64,000 nucleotides of DNA, taken from assembly GCF_900130005.1 (NCBI RefSeq), contig NZ_FQXP01000013.1, forward strand, positions 13,089 to 77,088, in the 5' to 3' direction. The translations under genes were made by a program, and so were the position numbers. Below, piece by piece: positions 36,625 to 44,777 of the stretch. The notes under the pieces were generated by a model. The model saw only the letters and a list, made by a program, of their open reading frames with translations. It searched no databases and had not been told where the DNA came from. Position 1 is the stretch's first letter. Each line of letters opens with the position of its first letter. The stretch is from Clostridium collagenovorans DSM 3089 (GTDB lineage Bacteria > Bacillota > Clostridia > Clostridiales > Clostridiaceae).

Positions 36625-37638
36625 TGAATTTCCTTTTTTATTAACCTCATTAGGATCTACATTTAAATGCTTATATGCCTTTTCACAAGCTATTCTTCCC
36701 CTTGGAGTCCTAGCTATAAAACCCTTTTGAAGTAAATAGGGTTCATAAACATCCTCTAAGGTACTAGTTTCCTCTCCTATAAAATAAGCTAAGGTTTCTA
36801 TTCCCACAGGACCACCAGCAAAGTTATACACAATAGCATCTAAGATTCTATTATCAGTTCTATCAAAACCTTCTTCATCTATTTCTAATAATTCTGCTGC
36901 CTTATCAACTATAGTTTCATCTATTATTCCACTTCCCTTTACATCACAATAGTCTCTAACCCTTTTTAGAAATCTATTTGCAATTCTAGGGGTACCTCTT
37001 GATCTTCTTCCTATAGCAATTGCAGCTTCCTTAGTTATAGGAATATTAAGTATCTTGGCTGATCTTGCAACTATGTTCATAAGTTCATCCTCTTCATAAA
37101 ACTCCATAGCACACATAACACCAAATCTATCCCTTAAGGGTGAGGTTAAAAGTCCTACTCTAGTAGTAGCCCCTAACAAAGTAAACTTAGGCAAATCTAT
37201 TCTTATAGATTTTGCTGCAGCTCCCTTTCCTATAACAATATCTAAGGCATAATCCTCCATAGCAGGATATAGTATTTCCTCTACAGATCTATTTAATCTA
37301 TGAATCTCATCTATAAATAACACATCATTTTTATTTAAGCTTGTAAGTATAGCTGCTAAATCTCCTGCTCTCTCTATGGCTGGCCCTGAAGTTACCTTAA
37401 GCTCTCCACCCATTTCCCTAGCAATTATATTAGCTAAGGTTGTCTTACCAAGTCCAGGAGGCCCATATAATAAAACATGATCCAAAGCCTCATCTCTCAT
37501 TTTAGCTGCTTCTATGAATATACCTAGCTTCTCTTTAACCTTACTTTGCCCTATATACTCACTTAATCTCTTAGGTCGTAATGATAATTCTGCGTCTAAA
37601 TCCTCTATAATCTCCTCTGAAGTTACTAATCTATCCAT
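36604..37638 (-). CDS. ruvB: Holliday junction branch migration ATPase RuvB
   Basis: Hexameric AAA+ motor of the RuvAB resolvase machinery. 344 residues, full length. Walker A is [11 protein letters not shown], Walker [13 protein letters not shown], sensor 1 [11 protein letters not shown], the arginine finger region SPLRDRFG, and the C-terminal winged helix ends [17 protein letters not shown]. It follows ruvA by 10 bp. No ruvC is seen here, as is normal for Firmicutes, which use RecU. Confidence 0.97.
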   Translation of the reverse strand: MDRLVTSEEIIEDLDAELSLRPKRLSEYIGQSKVKEKLGIFIEAAKMRDEALDHVLLYGPPGLGKTTLANIIAREMGGELKVTSGPAIERAGDLAAILTSLNKNDVLFIDEIHRLNRSVEEILYPAMEDYALDIVIGKGAAAKSIRIDLPKFTLLGATTRVGLLTSPLRDRFGVMCAMEFYEEDELMNIVARSAKILNIPITKEAAIAIGRRSRGTPRIANRFLKRVRDYCDVKGSGIIDETIVDKAAELLEIDEEGFDRTDNRILDAIVYNFAGGPVGIETLAYFIGEETSTLEDVYEPYLLQKGFIARTPRGRIACEKAYKHLNVDPNEVNKKGNSKQCTLF

Positions 37639-37648
37639 AATTTATCAC

Positions 37649-38248
37649 CTAACTCATTAAATATTTTAGACATTCTTTAATTATATCTTCTAAAGACTTA
37701 CTACTATCAGCTTTATTAATAGCTTTCTCTGCTTCCTTTTCAGAATATCCTAAGGAAATTAAAGCACCTAATGCTTCAGATAAATTCTTATTAACCTCTA
37801 AATCTAATAATCCATTATCTATATTATTAACAATAGTTTCCTCAGATACACTAACTTTATCTCTAAGTTCTAAAATTATTCTTTGAGCAATTTTTTTACC
37901 TATACCAGGAGCCTTTATTATAAATTTTTCATCTCCAGATACAATAGCATACTTAAGTTTATTTGCACTACCAATAGATAATAAAGAAAGAGATGCCTTT
38001 GCACCAACTCCATTTATAGTTATAAGTTTATTAAATAACTCTAATTCCTCTTCTGTCATAAAGCCATATAAACCATGAAAATCCTCTCTAATTATCTGAT
38101 GCAAATAAAGAAATACATCCTCATCAATATTAGGCATCATAGCCATAGTACTACCAGAAGTATATATTTTATAACCTATACCCCCATTTTCTACTATAAC
38201 ACAATCCTTTTTGATTCCTTTAAAAATTCCTTTTATATATTCGTACAT
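37649..38248 (-). CDS. ruvA: Holliday junction DNA helicase RuvA
   Basis: Binds four-way junctions as a tetramer and loads RuvB. 199 residues with the N-terminal OB domain (MYEYIKGIFKGIKKDCVIVENGGIGYKIY), two helix-hairpin-helix motifs (LITINGVGAKASLSLLS and IIKAPGIGKKIAQRIILELRDK), a flexible acidic linker and the RuvB-binding C-terminal UBA-like domain (SEALGALISLGYSEKEAEKAI). A GGGGG site lies 13 bases before the ATG. Confidence 0.97.
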   Translation of the reverse strand: MYEYIKGIFKGIKKDCVIVENGGIGYKIYTSGSTMAMMPNIDEDVFLYLHQIIREDFHGLYGFMTEEELELFNKLITINGVGAKASLSLLSIGSANKLKYAIVSGDEKFIIKAPGIGKKIAQRIILELRDKVSVSEETIVNNIDNGLLDLEVNKNLSEALGALISLGYSEKEAEKAINKADSSKSLEDIIKECLKYLMS

Positions 38249-38373
38249 TTTCTACCCTAACCCCCTTCTAATACCTCACTTAACAAATTGAAGTGGGCTC
38301 ATTCATAAAAATCGACTATTATACTTTAACATTATAGCCCTTTTAATTCAATAATTATAGATTTTTTGTTGAA

Positions 38374-38423
38374 ATTATAAGCAAATCTATATTTCTCTTG
38401 TTTTATTATTATAAGCAAATCTA
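38374..38423. repeat. 16-bp direct repeat pair
   Basis: ATTATAAGCAAATCTA occurs at 38374-38389 and again at 38408-38423, 34 bp apart. The second copy covers the end of the dipeptidase relic. Confidence 0.8.
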
Positions 38424-38520
38424 CCATTCTGGATAATCAGAAATAAATTCTATATCTGCACCAGTCATTTCAGCTATTATTGTACCAACAGAATTAATTT
38501 GTTCTTTTAACTTTCTTTTA
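38421..38520 (-). pseudogene. Relic of an M20-type (PepD-like) dipeptidase gene
   Basis: In one minus-strand frame this stretch reads KLKEQINSVGTIIAEMTG then ADIEFISDYPEW and a stop. The sequence resembles the segment before the conserved YPxW of Xaa-His dipeptidases (M20 family), which are about 480 residues long. No start codon, ribosome site or further homologous sequence is present on either side, so only a fragment remains. The direct repeat and the long palindrome next to it suggest past deletion or insertion. The family call is from memory of the motif and should be treated as moderate. Confidence 0.4.
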
Positions 38521-38529
38521 TAATAACAA

Positions 38530-38631
38530 AATAAGAGACTATGGAGTTAAGGGAAATACTACTAAAGATTATACTAATTTTAATTTACCAATCAGTATAA
38601 TATATATTTCTCATTGCCATAGCCTCTTATT
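38530..38631 (-). repeat. Long palindrome A (about 102 bp), terminator- or MITE-like
   Basis: AATAAGAGACTATGG (38530-38544) and CCATAGCCTCTTATT (38617-38631) are complementary at 14 of 15 positions. It lies about 130 bp past the stop of the BofC-like gene and beside the dipeptidase relic. The ends resemble the palindromes at 45749, 55250 and 57754. Confidence 0.7.
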
Positions 38632-38762
38632 TTTCTTTCAATTAAAAAGTTAGTAAATTGAGTTTTCTATTTAGCTTTAATTTAGCTTTTCAACTTAAGA
38701 TTCTTATTTATATAAGCATCCTAAAACTAAAGTAAAACTAGTAAATATATTTGAAGTAGGTG

Positions 38763-39431
38763 TTAGCTTCTAAATAATGCCTTTATATAATTCAAGGCCT
38801 CATCCTTAGTATTAAATTCATACATCTTGTTTCCTCTTTTTAAAAACTCTAAATCTGCTACTGGAAGATTCTTAGTACTAATATCTGTTACATCAGTCTT
38901 CTCATCTTCTACATAAGCTTCATTATCCTCCTTAGTTTTTAAAACTGCTACATATCCATCTTTTATACCTATTATGTATTTATTAGGTGCATATAAGTAT
39001 TTATCAAATTCTCTTACTAAGGTTATTTCATTTTTAACTACTTCCTCAAGTTTATAATCACCCTTTTCAAGAGCAGTCTTTAGCTCCTCTTTAGACATTG
39101 CAAGTAGCTTATCCTTATCTTCTCCTTGCTTTTCTATAACTTGATCTAAGGTACTATTTTCTTGAGAATTTTCTGCATTAGCTAAAAACTTAGTTTTATA
39201 AAATATACTAATTTTATCATAATGCTCTTCTATACCATGACTTGAAGCCATAGCTGTATCTTCATTAGCATAATCTTTATTATTCATTAAATAATAAGTA
39301 AGGGTAAAACTTGTTACAAATAACATTACTAAGGAAAGTACGCCTATAACTATGTATTTATCCTTATTCTTATTAAAATTATTATCATTGCTATTATCTT
39401 TATTTTTAACTTTCTTTAAATTATCGCTCAT
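38763..39431 (-). CDS. BofC-like membrane-anchored protein
   Basis: A 222-residue protein with a lysine/asparagine-rich cytoplasmic N-terminus (1-26), one membrane helix (about 28-49, YIVIGVLSLVMLFVTSFTLTYYL) and an exported domain. The C-terminal third (APNKYIIGIKDGYVAVLKTKE ... LPVADLEFLKRGNKMYEF) resembles the BofC C-terminal domain, and bofC is next to ruvA in Bacillus. In B. subtilis BofC restrains the SpoIVB signalling protease late in sporulation. The middle region (about 75-140) is diverged and helical. The call rests on weak similarity plus position. GGAG precedes the ATG. Confidence 0.6.
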   Translation of the reverse strand: MSDNLKKVKNKDNSNDNNFNKNKDKYIVIGVLSLVMLFVTSFTLTYYLMNNKDYANEDTAMASSHGIEEHYDKISIFYKTKFLANAENSQENSTLDQVIEKQGEDKDKLLAMSKEELKTALEKGDYKLEEVVKNEITLVREFDKYLYAPNKYIIGIKDGYVAVLKTKEDNEAYVEDEKTDVTDISTKNLPVADLEFLKRGNKMYEFNTKDEALNYIKALFRS

Positions 39432-39502
39432 AATATCACTCCTTTATTGAGTATTATGACCAATATTTCTAATAATATACATTTACCCTAAATTTATTGT
39501 AA

Positions 39503-39546
39503 AAAAAGGTCTGGTTAATTCTAATCATAATTAACCAAACCTTTTT
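39503..39546 (-). terminator. Hairpin at the end of the comEB transcript region
   Basis: AAAAAGGTCTGGTTAATT and AATTAACCAAACCTTTTT arms (one bulged base) with T runs on both strands. It lies 250 bp past the comEB stop, after the purine-rich tract. Confidence 0.8.
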
Positions 39547-39780
39547 ATCTTATCTTATCTTATAGTTCTTACTTTAATATCTTTTACTTTTTCAATTATT
39601 CTATCTTTCATTTCTCTCTTGTTTTTTACTTTTCCACATCTTTCTCTTAACTCTTATAATTTTCAACTCTTAATTCTTATATCTTTTCTTTCTTAATTTT
39701 TACCTTATATGTTTCCTTTTACTTCTTACCTTGTCTTTCTTAACTCTTATTTCCTAGTTTTGACTTATTCTCAACCTTAT
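39547..39780. repeat. Strand-asymmetric pyrimidine/purine tract
   Basis: About 230 bp in which the plus strand is mostly T and C and the minus strand mostly A and G. It contains a TTATC tandem run (39543-39560) and several copies of TTAACTCTTA or AACTCTTAATTCTTAT (near 39645, 39664 and 39740). No coding frame survives on either strand. It would be transcribed as a purine-rich RNA tail after comEB. Confidence 0.6.
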
Positions 39781-39795
39781 AAAGCCACTATGTAC

Positions 39796-40221
39796 TTATA
39801 CTCTTTCTTCGTATCCTTCTAGATATACAACTTCAATCCAATCAGCTTCTGCAAAGAAGTCATGCTCTGTTGCATATTTTTTAGCGAATACTACTCTTTC
39901 AATTCCTGATGCTATAATTATCTTTGTACACTCCATGCATGGTTGAGCTGTAATGTATATAGTTGCTCCAGCTCTCTCTTCAGGAGAACACTCCATAATA
40001 GCATTAACCTCAGCATGAATAGTTCTTTTACAATGATTGTTTATCATAAGGCATCCAGCATCATCACAATGCTCTAAATGTGGAGGACTTCCATTATATC
40101 CAGTCCCTTTTATTCTCTTATCTTTTACAACTACTGCACCTACATGTAGTCTAGGACATGTACTTCTTTCTTTTACCATGAATGCAATATCCATAAAATA
40201 CTTATCCCAATCTTTTCTCAT
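39796..40221 (-). CDS. comEB: dCMP deaminase (ComEB-type)
   Basis: Zinc enzyme converting dCMP to dUMP for thymidylate synthesis. 141 residues. The zinc and catalytic motifs are TIHAEVNAI and PCMECTKIII; the N-terminal DWDKYFMDIAFMVKERSTCPR and GTGYNGSPPHLEHCDDAGC are typical of ComEB/dCMP deaminases. In Bacillus the gene is in the competence operon, but no competence genes are near here. It is followed by the purine-rich tract and a terminator. Confidence 0.94.
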   Translation of the reverse strand: MRKDWDKYFMDIAFMVKERSTCPRLHVGAVVVKDKRIKGTGYNGSPPHLEHCDDAGCLMINNHCKRTIHAEVNAIMECSPEERAGATIYITAQPCMECTKIIIASGIERVVFAKKYATEHDFFAEADWIEVVYLEGYEERV

Positions 40222-40283
40222 AGTACCTCTCCCCCTATCTGAAGAAAATTTATTATATTATATCACAATATAATAAATTTCAT

Positions 40284-40829
40284 CTATATTGGGAAAGCAG
40301 AAAATATTATTTCATCATCTTCATGATCTAAATCATATATAATATCATCTAATAAAACTATCTCAATCTTCATATAAGAGTTTCTATTAAGCCTAGATAT
40401 ATATTCTAGAACTGACTCCTCTATGTTTCCGTTACAAATTATCACAGCCCTCTGCATATCAAGAGCAATCATTCTCCTCAAAATTCCTTTACATATATCG
40501 TAATCAACTTCTATACTTTCATCCTTCTCACAATAAATATAAGTTTCCCTATCTCTATCATCCTTTATGATAAAAGCATTCTCCTCCTCAAACTCCTCTT
40601 CAACCTTTGCATTGTTTTGTCTTAAGCACATATAAGATTTACAAAACTCCAAAAACTTCTCTTCACATAAGTTATGTAGGTCATTATTCACTCTATTTTG
40701 TCTAGGATTATAATGAACTTTATCAGCTCCAGTAATAAATCTTATCCATGTATAAGCTATAAACATTATAAAGGCTACCCCTAATATTTTATATCCATAA
40801 TAGTACAGAAAAATTATAACTTTGCTCAT
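40284..40829 (-). CDS. Membrane-anchored protein with a possible Mrr-like endonuclease fold
   Basis: A 181-residue protein. Residues 1-30 form one membrane helix (VIIFLYYYGYKILGVAFIMFIAYTWI). The soluble part (about 50-181) is acidic. The stretch YIYCEKDESIEVDYDICKGILRRMIALDMQRAVIICNG resembles the strand-helix-strand part of Mrr/restriction-endonuclease-like domains, but the catalytic Asp and QxK residues are not clear, so activity is doubtful. The start is ATG at 40829, 6 bases after AGAGGTG; the in-frame GTG upstream lies inside the ribosome site. It precedes comEB by about 60 bp and may be co-transcribed. Function unknown. Confidence 0.6.
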   Translation of the reverse strand: MSKVIIFLYYYGYKILGVAFIMFIAYTWIRFITGADKVHYNPRQNRVNNDLHNLCEEKFLEFCKSYMCLRQNNAKVEEEFEEENAFIIKDDRDRETYIYCEKDESIEVDYDICKGILRRMIALDMQRAVIICNGNIEESVLEYISRLNRNSYMKIEIVLLDDIIYDLDHEDDEIIFSAFPI

Positions 40830-40956
40830 AATAATCACCTCTGATTTAATTATGAACCTAGAAATTTATTCTATACAGAATTCAAAAATATTTAAAAACA
40901 AATTAACATTTATTAAAAACTTATAATCCTTTAAAGTATCTTTATTACAAATCAAA

Positions 40957-41019
40957 AACACCTCCTTGACTTCCATATATCTAGCATTAACTAGAATATA
41001 TAGTAATCAAGGAGGTGTT
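40957..41019 (-). terminator. Long hairpin downstream of yebC
   Basis: Perfect 13-bp outer arms (AACACCTCCTTGA/TCAAGGAGGTGTT) enclose an inner imperfect stem (TATATCTAG/CTAGAATATA). On the minus strand a T run follows, so it can end the yebC transcript 155 bp after the stop. The right arm contains a perfect Shine-Dalgarno sequence. Together with flanking AT-rich DNA it fills the gap 40839-41172. Confidence 0.7.
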
Positions 41020-41172
41020 ATATTTGCCTTAATCCTTGTGTATATCTTTTAAATTTTAAATAGCATAATTAATATGTATATCTTAATCCAGATATTTTTA
41101 TAATAGCTTTCCAACTGACACTATACCTATTAATCTCTTTCAATCCATTGATATACAGTATTTATATATTTA

Positions 41173-41913
41173 TTATTCTTCAAATTCCTCTGGGAATTCT
41201 GCGTTGTGATATACGTTTTGAACGTCATCATCATCTTCTAATAAGTCAACTAATTTTTGAATCTTAGCTGCAACTTCCATATCAACTTCTACGTTGTTAT
41301 CTGGTATCATAGTTATTTCAGCTGATAAGAATTCAAATCCTTGTTCTTCTAAAGCTTCTCTTACTGTACCGAAGTTAGCCATTTCTGTGATTACTTCAAA
41401 TACTTCTTCTTCAGCATTGAAATCTTCAGCACCTGCATCTAATGCAACCATCATGATTTCTTCTTCGTCCATTGATTCTGTTCTTTCAATAACTATTTGA
41501 CCTTTTTTATTGAACATCCAACCAACACATCCGCTAGCTCCTAAGTTTCCACCACATTTGTCAAATAGGTGTCTTACATTACCAGCACTTCTATTTTTAT
41601 TATCAGTTAGAACTTCAACGACCATAGCAACACCAGCTGCTCCGTATCCTTCATATATTATTTCATCATAGTTTACTGATGCTAATTCTCCAGATGCTTT
41701 CTTTATAGCTCTTTCTATAGAATCTTTTGGCATGTTATTAGCTTTTGCTTTTGCTATAACATCTCTTAATCTTGGGTTAGCATCAGGATTTGCACCACCA
41801 TTTTTAGCTGCGATTGCAATTTCTTTACCTATTTTAGTAAAAATTTTACCTCTTTTAGCATCAACTTTTCCTTTTTTGGCTTGTATGTTATGCCACTTTG
41901 AATGTCCTGACAT
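41173..41913 (-). CDS. yebC: YebC/PmpR-family protein (TACO1-like)
   Basis: A 246-residue protein matching the family throughout: [88 protein letters not shown] and an acidic C-terminus ending in [10 protein letters not shown]. Members were first called transcription regulators; recent work ties relatives to relief of ribosome stalling. ATG at 41913 is used because AAGGGAG lies 9 bases upstream; a TTG further upstream overlaps that site. It is monocistronic. Confidence 0.95.
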   Translation of the reverse strand: MSGHSKWHNIQAKKGKVDAKRGKIFTKIGKEIAIAAKNGGANPDANPRLRDVIAKAKANNMPKDSIERAIKKASGELASVNYDEIIYEGYGAAGVAMVVEVLTDNKNRSAGNVRHLFDKCGGNLGASGCVGWMFNKKGQIVIERTESMDEEEIMMVALDAGAEDFNAEEEVFEVITEMANFGTVREALEEQGFEFLSAEITMIPDNNVEVDMEVAAKIQKLVDLLEDDDDVQNVYHNAEFPEEFEE

Positions 41914-41987
41914 TATGTATTCTCCCTTCAATATTTCTTAAAATTCTTGTAATATTATATCATGTTAAAAGTAACCTATGCAATGTT

Positions 41988-42632
41988 CTAAGCTTCATAA
42001 AGCCTTCCATCTAATTTAAAGTAATATTTCTCATCGTCCCTAAGTAATGTTACCTTACCTGAGGTAGCTTCTACAAAGGCTCTCTCTACTTCATCAATTA
42101 TAGAACTTTCGCTGTAAATTTTCAAGCTAACAGCTTCAGTATAAGCTGTATCTTCTATATGCCATTGATTTTGACCACATAAATACTGAACCTTTCCAAG
42201 TAAATCATAATCTATAATAGCTTCTAAGGCAATCCCCCTTACCTTTTCAACTATCATAGCTTCCTTTATAGCCATAGCTGCACCCTTAGAATATGCTCTT
42301 GCTAAGCCTCCAGCCCCTAAAAGTATTCCTCCAAAATAACGTGTTACAACTACAACAGAGTCTGTTATTTCATTTTTCTTCATTACTTCTAAAACCGGTA
42401 TTCCTCCTGTGCCCTTAGGCTCTCCATCATCACTATATCTTTGTATACCCATATTTTCACCAATTATATATGCATATACATTATGACGTGCATCCTTGTA
42501 TTGTCCTCTTATTTCATCTATAAATGCCTTTGCATCATTTTCTGTTTCAACTCTTTTTACATGGCCTATAAAAATCGATTTTTTCTCGTCAAACTCTGCC
42601 ATAGCATTATTTTTTATAGTAAAATAACCCAT
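41988..42632 (-). CDS. YigZ/IMPACT-family protein
   Basis: A 214-residue cytoplasmic protein. The N-terminal IMPACT domain shows EFDEKKSIFIGHVKRVETENDAKAFIDEI, the pattern DARHNVYAYIIG, SDDGEPKGTGGIPVL and VVVTRYFGGILLGAGGLARAYSKGA. The C-terminal 75 residues form the DUF1949 ferredoxin-like domain. The family is linked to translation regulation through eukaryotic IMPACT; bacterial function is unclear. It follows the HEAT-repeat gene by 6 bp, so the two are co-transcribed. GAGGTG precedes the ATG. Confidence 0.93.
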   Translation of the reverse strand: MGYFTIKNNAMAEFDEKKSIFIGHVKRVETENDAKAFIDEIRGQYKDARHNVYAYIIGENMGIQRYSDDGEPKGTGGIPVLEVMKKNEITDSVVVVTRYFGGILLGAGGLARAYSKGAAMAIKEAMIVEKVRGIALEAIIDYDLLGKVQYLCGQNQWHIEDTAYTEAVSLKIYSESSIIDEVERAFVEATSGKVTLLRDDEKYYFKLDGRLYEA

Positions 42633-42638
42633 CTATAT

Positions 42639-43331
42639 TTACACCTCAAATTCTTCCTTTTTTATCCCCAAATTTTCTTCATCAATAGTTTCTAAATACT
42701 TATCTGCCGCTCTTATTATGTAAGCTTTATCACTTTTATGTTTTAGATTTTCTATCTTCTCTTTAGCTTTTTTACCTTTTATCTTTGCTAAAGAACCTAT
42801 TGCATAAGTAACAACCTGTGGATTGCTATCATCTAAGGCCCTTATTAAAGTCATTTCAAGGTCCTTATCTTGAAGTTTACCTATGGCTGAAACTGAAAGT
42901 CTTCTTACATTAAAGGATTTATGTACAGAACCCTTTATAAGTATTCCTTTGCTATTTACATCCCTTAGCTCTCCAACAATCCATACTGCTGCCTCTTTAT
43001 CCTTGCTACTCATTTGTATGTATCTATCCTTAACAAACTTAAGAATTTCCTGTTTTGTTTTATCATCTAAAGAATTTAAAACTCTTAATTTATCTTGTTT
43101 TCCAGCAGTAGCTATAGAATGAAAAAGTTCTTCAATATTATTGCTTTTAGATAAAAGTCTATATTTAATTTTACCTTCAATTATGTGTCTTTGAACTTCA
43201 CTAGTCTCTAATCCTCTAATTTTGCTAATAACCTCTATGGACTTTCCTTCTAAAAAAAGAAAATAAGAAATATCCTCATTAGACAAATCCTCAATATCAT
43301 TCCACTTAATATTAACAAGTCCCTTTTTCAT
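42639..43331 (-). CDS. HEAT-repeat protein
   Basis: A protein of about 230 residues. The middle (about 75-200) consists of paired helices with HEAT-type pattern: KDKEAAVWIVGELRD, KSFNVRRLSVSAIGKLQDKDLEMTLIRALDD and NPQVVTYAIGSLAKI, suggesting three to four repeats that bind a partner. The N-terminal part (LSNEDISYFLFLEGKSIEVISKIRGLETSEVQRHIIEGK) looks like a small helical domain found in clostridial homologues. No enzyme motif is present. Start uncertain: ATG at 43331 or a GTG four codons earlier. It lies 15 bp or so after the MocR-type gene and directly before yigZ. Confidence 0.75.
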   Translation of the reverse strand: MKKGLVNIKWNDIEDLSNEDISYFLFLEGKSIEVISKIRGLETSEVQRHIIEGKIKYRLLSKSNNIEELFHSIATAGKQDKLRVLNSLDDKTKQEILKFVKDRYIQMSSKDKEAAVWIVGELRDVNSKGILIKGSVHKSFNVRRLSVSAIGKLQDKDLEMTLIRALDDSNPQVVTYAIGSLAKIKGKKAKEKIENLKHKSDKAYIIRAADKYLETIDEENLGIKKEEFEV

Positions 43332-43358
43332 TTTATCACTCACTTTTAATTATATTTA

Positions 43359-44765
43359 TTATGAATGTTTTAGCACATTTTCAATAACTTCTATTCCTTT
43401 TTCTATATTTTCTAAGGTAACCTCCGAGAAGTTTATTCTAAAGCTTTTTAATCCGTCCTTACTATTTTTAAAGAATAATACGCCTGGAGTAATTAGCACT
43501 CCTTTTTTCTTACACTTATAAAACAATTGGACAGAATCCATTCCTTCAGATTTTAAGGTAAAATATATATGTAGTCCCCCCTCAGGGTAATTACACTGAA
43601 CATAGTCTCCCAATTTGCTATTTATAAGTTCCACTAATAGCCTGTATTTTTTCTTATTACTGCAATTTAATTTTTCTATATATTCTATCCACAGTCCTTC
43701 ATCAATATAATAGCCTAATGCTCTTTGCATTAAACTTGATGTTGAAATATCTGTGTTTACCTTTGAGCTAATAATACTTTCTTTGAATTCTTTAGGAGGA
43801 ATTAAGTATCCTAAACGAATACCTGGTAAAAATATTTTTGAAAAACTTTTAATATATATGACTCTATCATTGTGATCTAGTGCCTTAAAACTTTTGTACT
43901 TCAATTTCTCATTATAAATAAGTTCCGATAAGTAATCATCTTCTATTATATAAAAGTCATATTGCTGTGCTAGTTCTAGTATCCTCTTTTTCTTCTCTTC
44001 ACTGTAACTTATCCCTGTTGGGTTTTGAAAATAACTCATTACATAAAAACACTTTATTTTAGTTTTCTTTAATATCTCTTCAAGTTGATTTATATCTATT
44101 CCATCTTTCATAATATCAACTTCAAGTATATTTGCTCTTCTCCACTTAAAAACTGACAAAGCTCCAATGTAAGTAGGCTTTTCCACTATTACATTATCAT
44201 TTACATCAATTAAAGCCTTTGACACTATATCTATGCCTTGTTGAGCTCCAGAAACTATAAGAATATTATCTATAGAAATACTTTTATGCCAGAAGTTATT
44301 GCTTATACTTTTACGTAATCCATCATATCCTAAACTTTCTTGATGTATGAATGCCTCTGCCCCATCTCTATCTATTACTTCATTAAGTACTTTCTTAAAA
44401 ACATCAACTGGGAAATTATCTCCCTTAACAACTTCACCTGTAAAATCTATATATTTACTAAGTTGCTCCTTGCTGTAGGTTTTAAAAATCTCACTGTACT
44501 TTCTCTTAAAGCTTATATTGAAATCTCTCTTTTTAGCAAAGGTTCCACTCCCCATTTTAGAAACAGCGTAACCTTCTTGCTCTAGCTTCTTATAAGCATT
44601 AATTATTGTTATCTTGTTTACACCTAAAAAATCACTAAGACTTCTAATAGTAGGTAGCTTTTCTCCATCTTCAAGTTCATCGTTTTTAATTAAGTTTTTT
44701 ATATGATTACATATTTGTACATATTTAGTTTCGTCATTATCATAAGTACATATAAACTTTTCCAT
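43359..44765 (-). CDS. MocR-type (GntR-aminotransferase) regulator
   Basis: A 468-residue fusion. Residues 1-75 are a GntR winged helix (KYVQICNHIKNLIKNDELEDGEKLPTIRSLSDFLGVNKITIINAYKKLEQEGY). The rest is a class I aminotransferase-fold domain with GAQQGID, MSYFQNPTGISYS, the PLP lysine in IKSFSKIFLPGIRLGYL, and a C-terminal FRINFSE. MocR proteins sense PLP-linked amino acids or PLP and usually control vitamin B6 or GABA genes; no such gene is beside it. It lies 12 bp after the nucleotidyltransferase gene, so the two are one operon. Confidence 0.92.
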   Translation of the reverse strand: MEKFICTYDNDETKYVQICNHIKNLIKNDELEDGEKLPTIRSLSDFLGVNKITIINAYKKLEQEGYAVSKMGSGTFAKKRDFNISFKRKYSEIFKTYSKEQLSKYIDFTGEVVKGDNFPVDVFKKVLNEVIDRDGAEAFIHQESLGYDGLRKSISNNFWHKSISIDNILIVSGAQQGIDIVSKALIDVNDNVIVEKPTYIGALSVFKWRRANILEVDIMKDGIDINQLEEILKKTKIKCFYVMSYFQNPTGISYSEEKKKRILELAQQYDFYIIEDDYLSELIYNEKLKYKSFKALDHNDRVIYIKSFSKIFLPGIRLGYLIPPKEFKESIISSKVNTDISTSSLMQRALGYYIDEGLWIEYIEKLNCSNKKKYRLLVELINSKLGDYVQCNYPEGGLHIYFTLKSEGMDSVQLFYKCKKKGVLITPGVLFFKNSKDGLKSFRINFSEVTLENIEKGIEVIENVLKHS

Positions 44766-44777
44766 ATTCTTCTCTCA

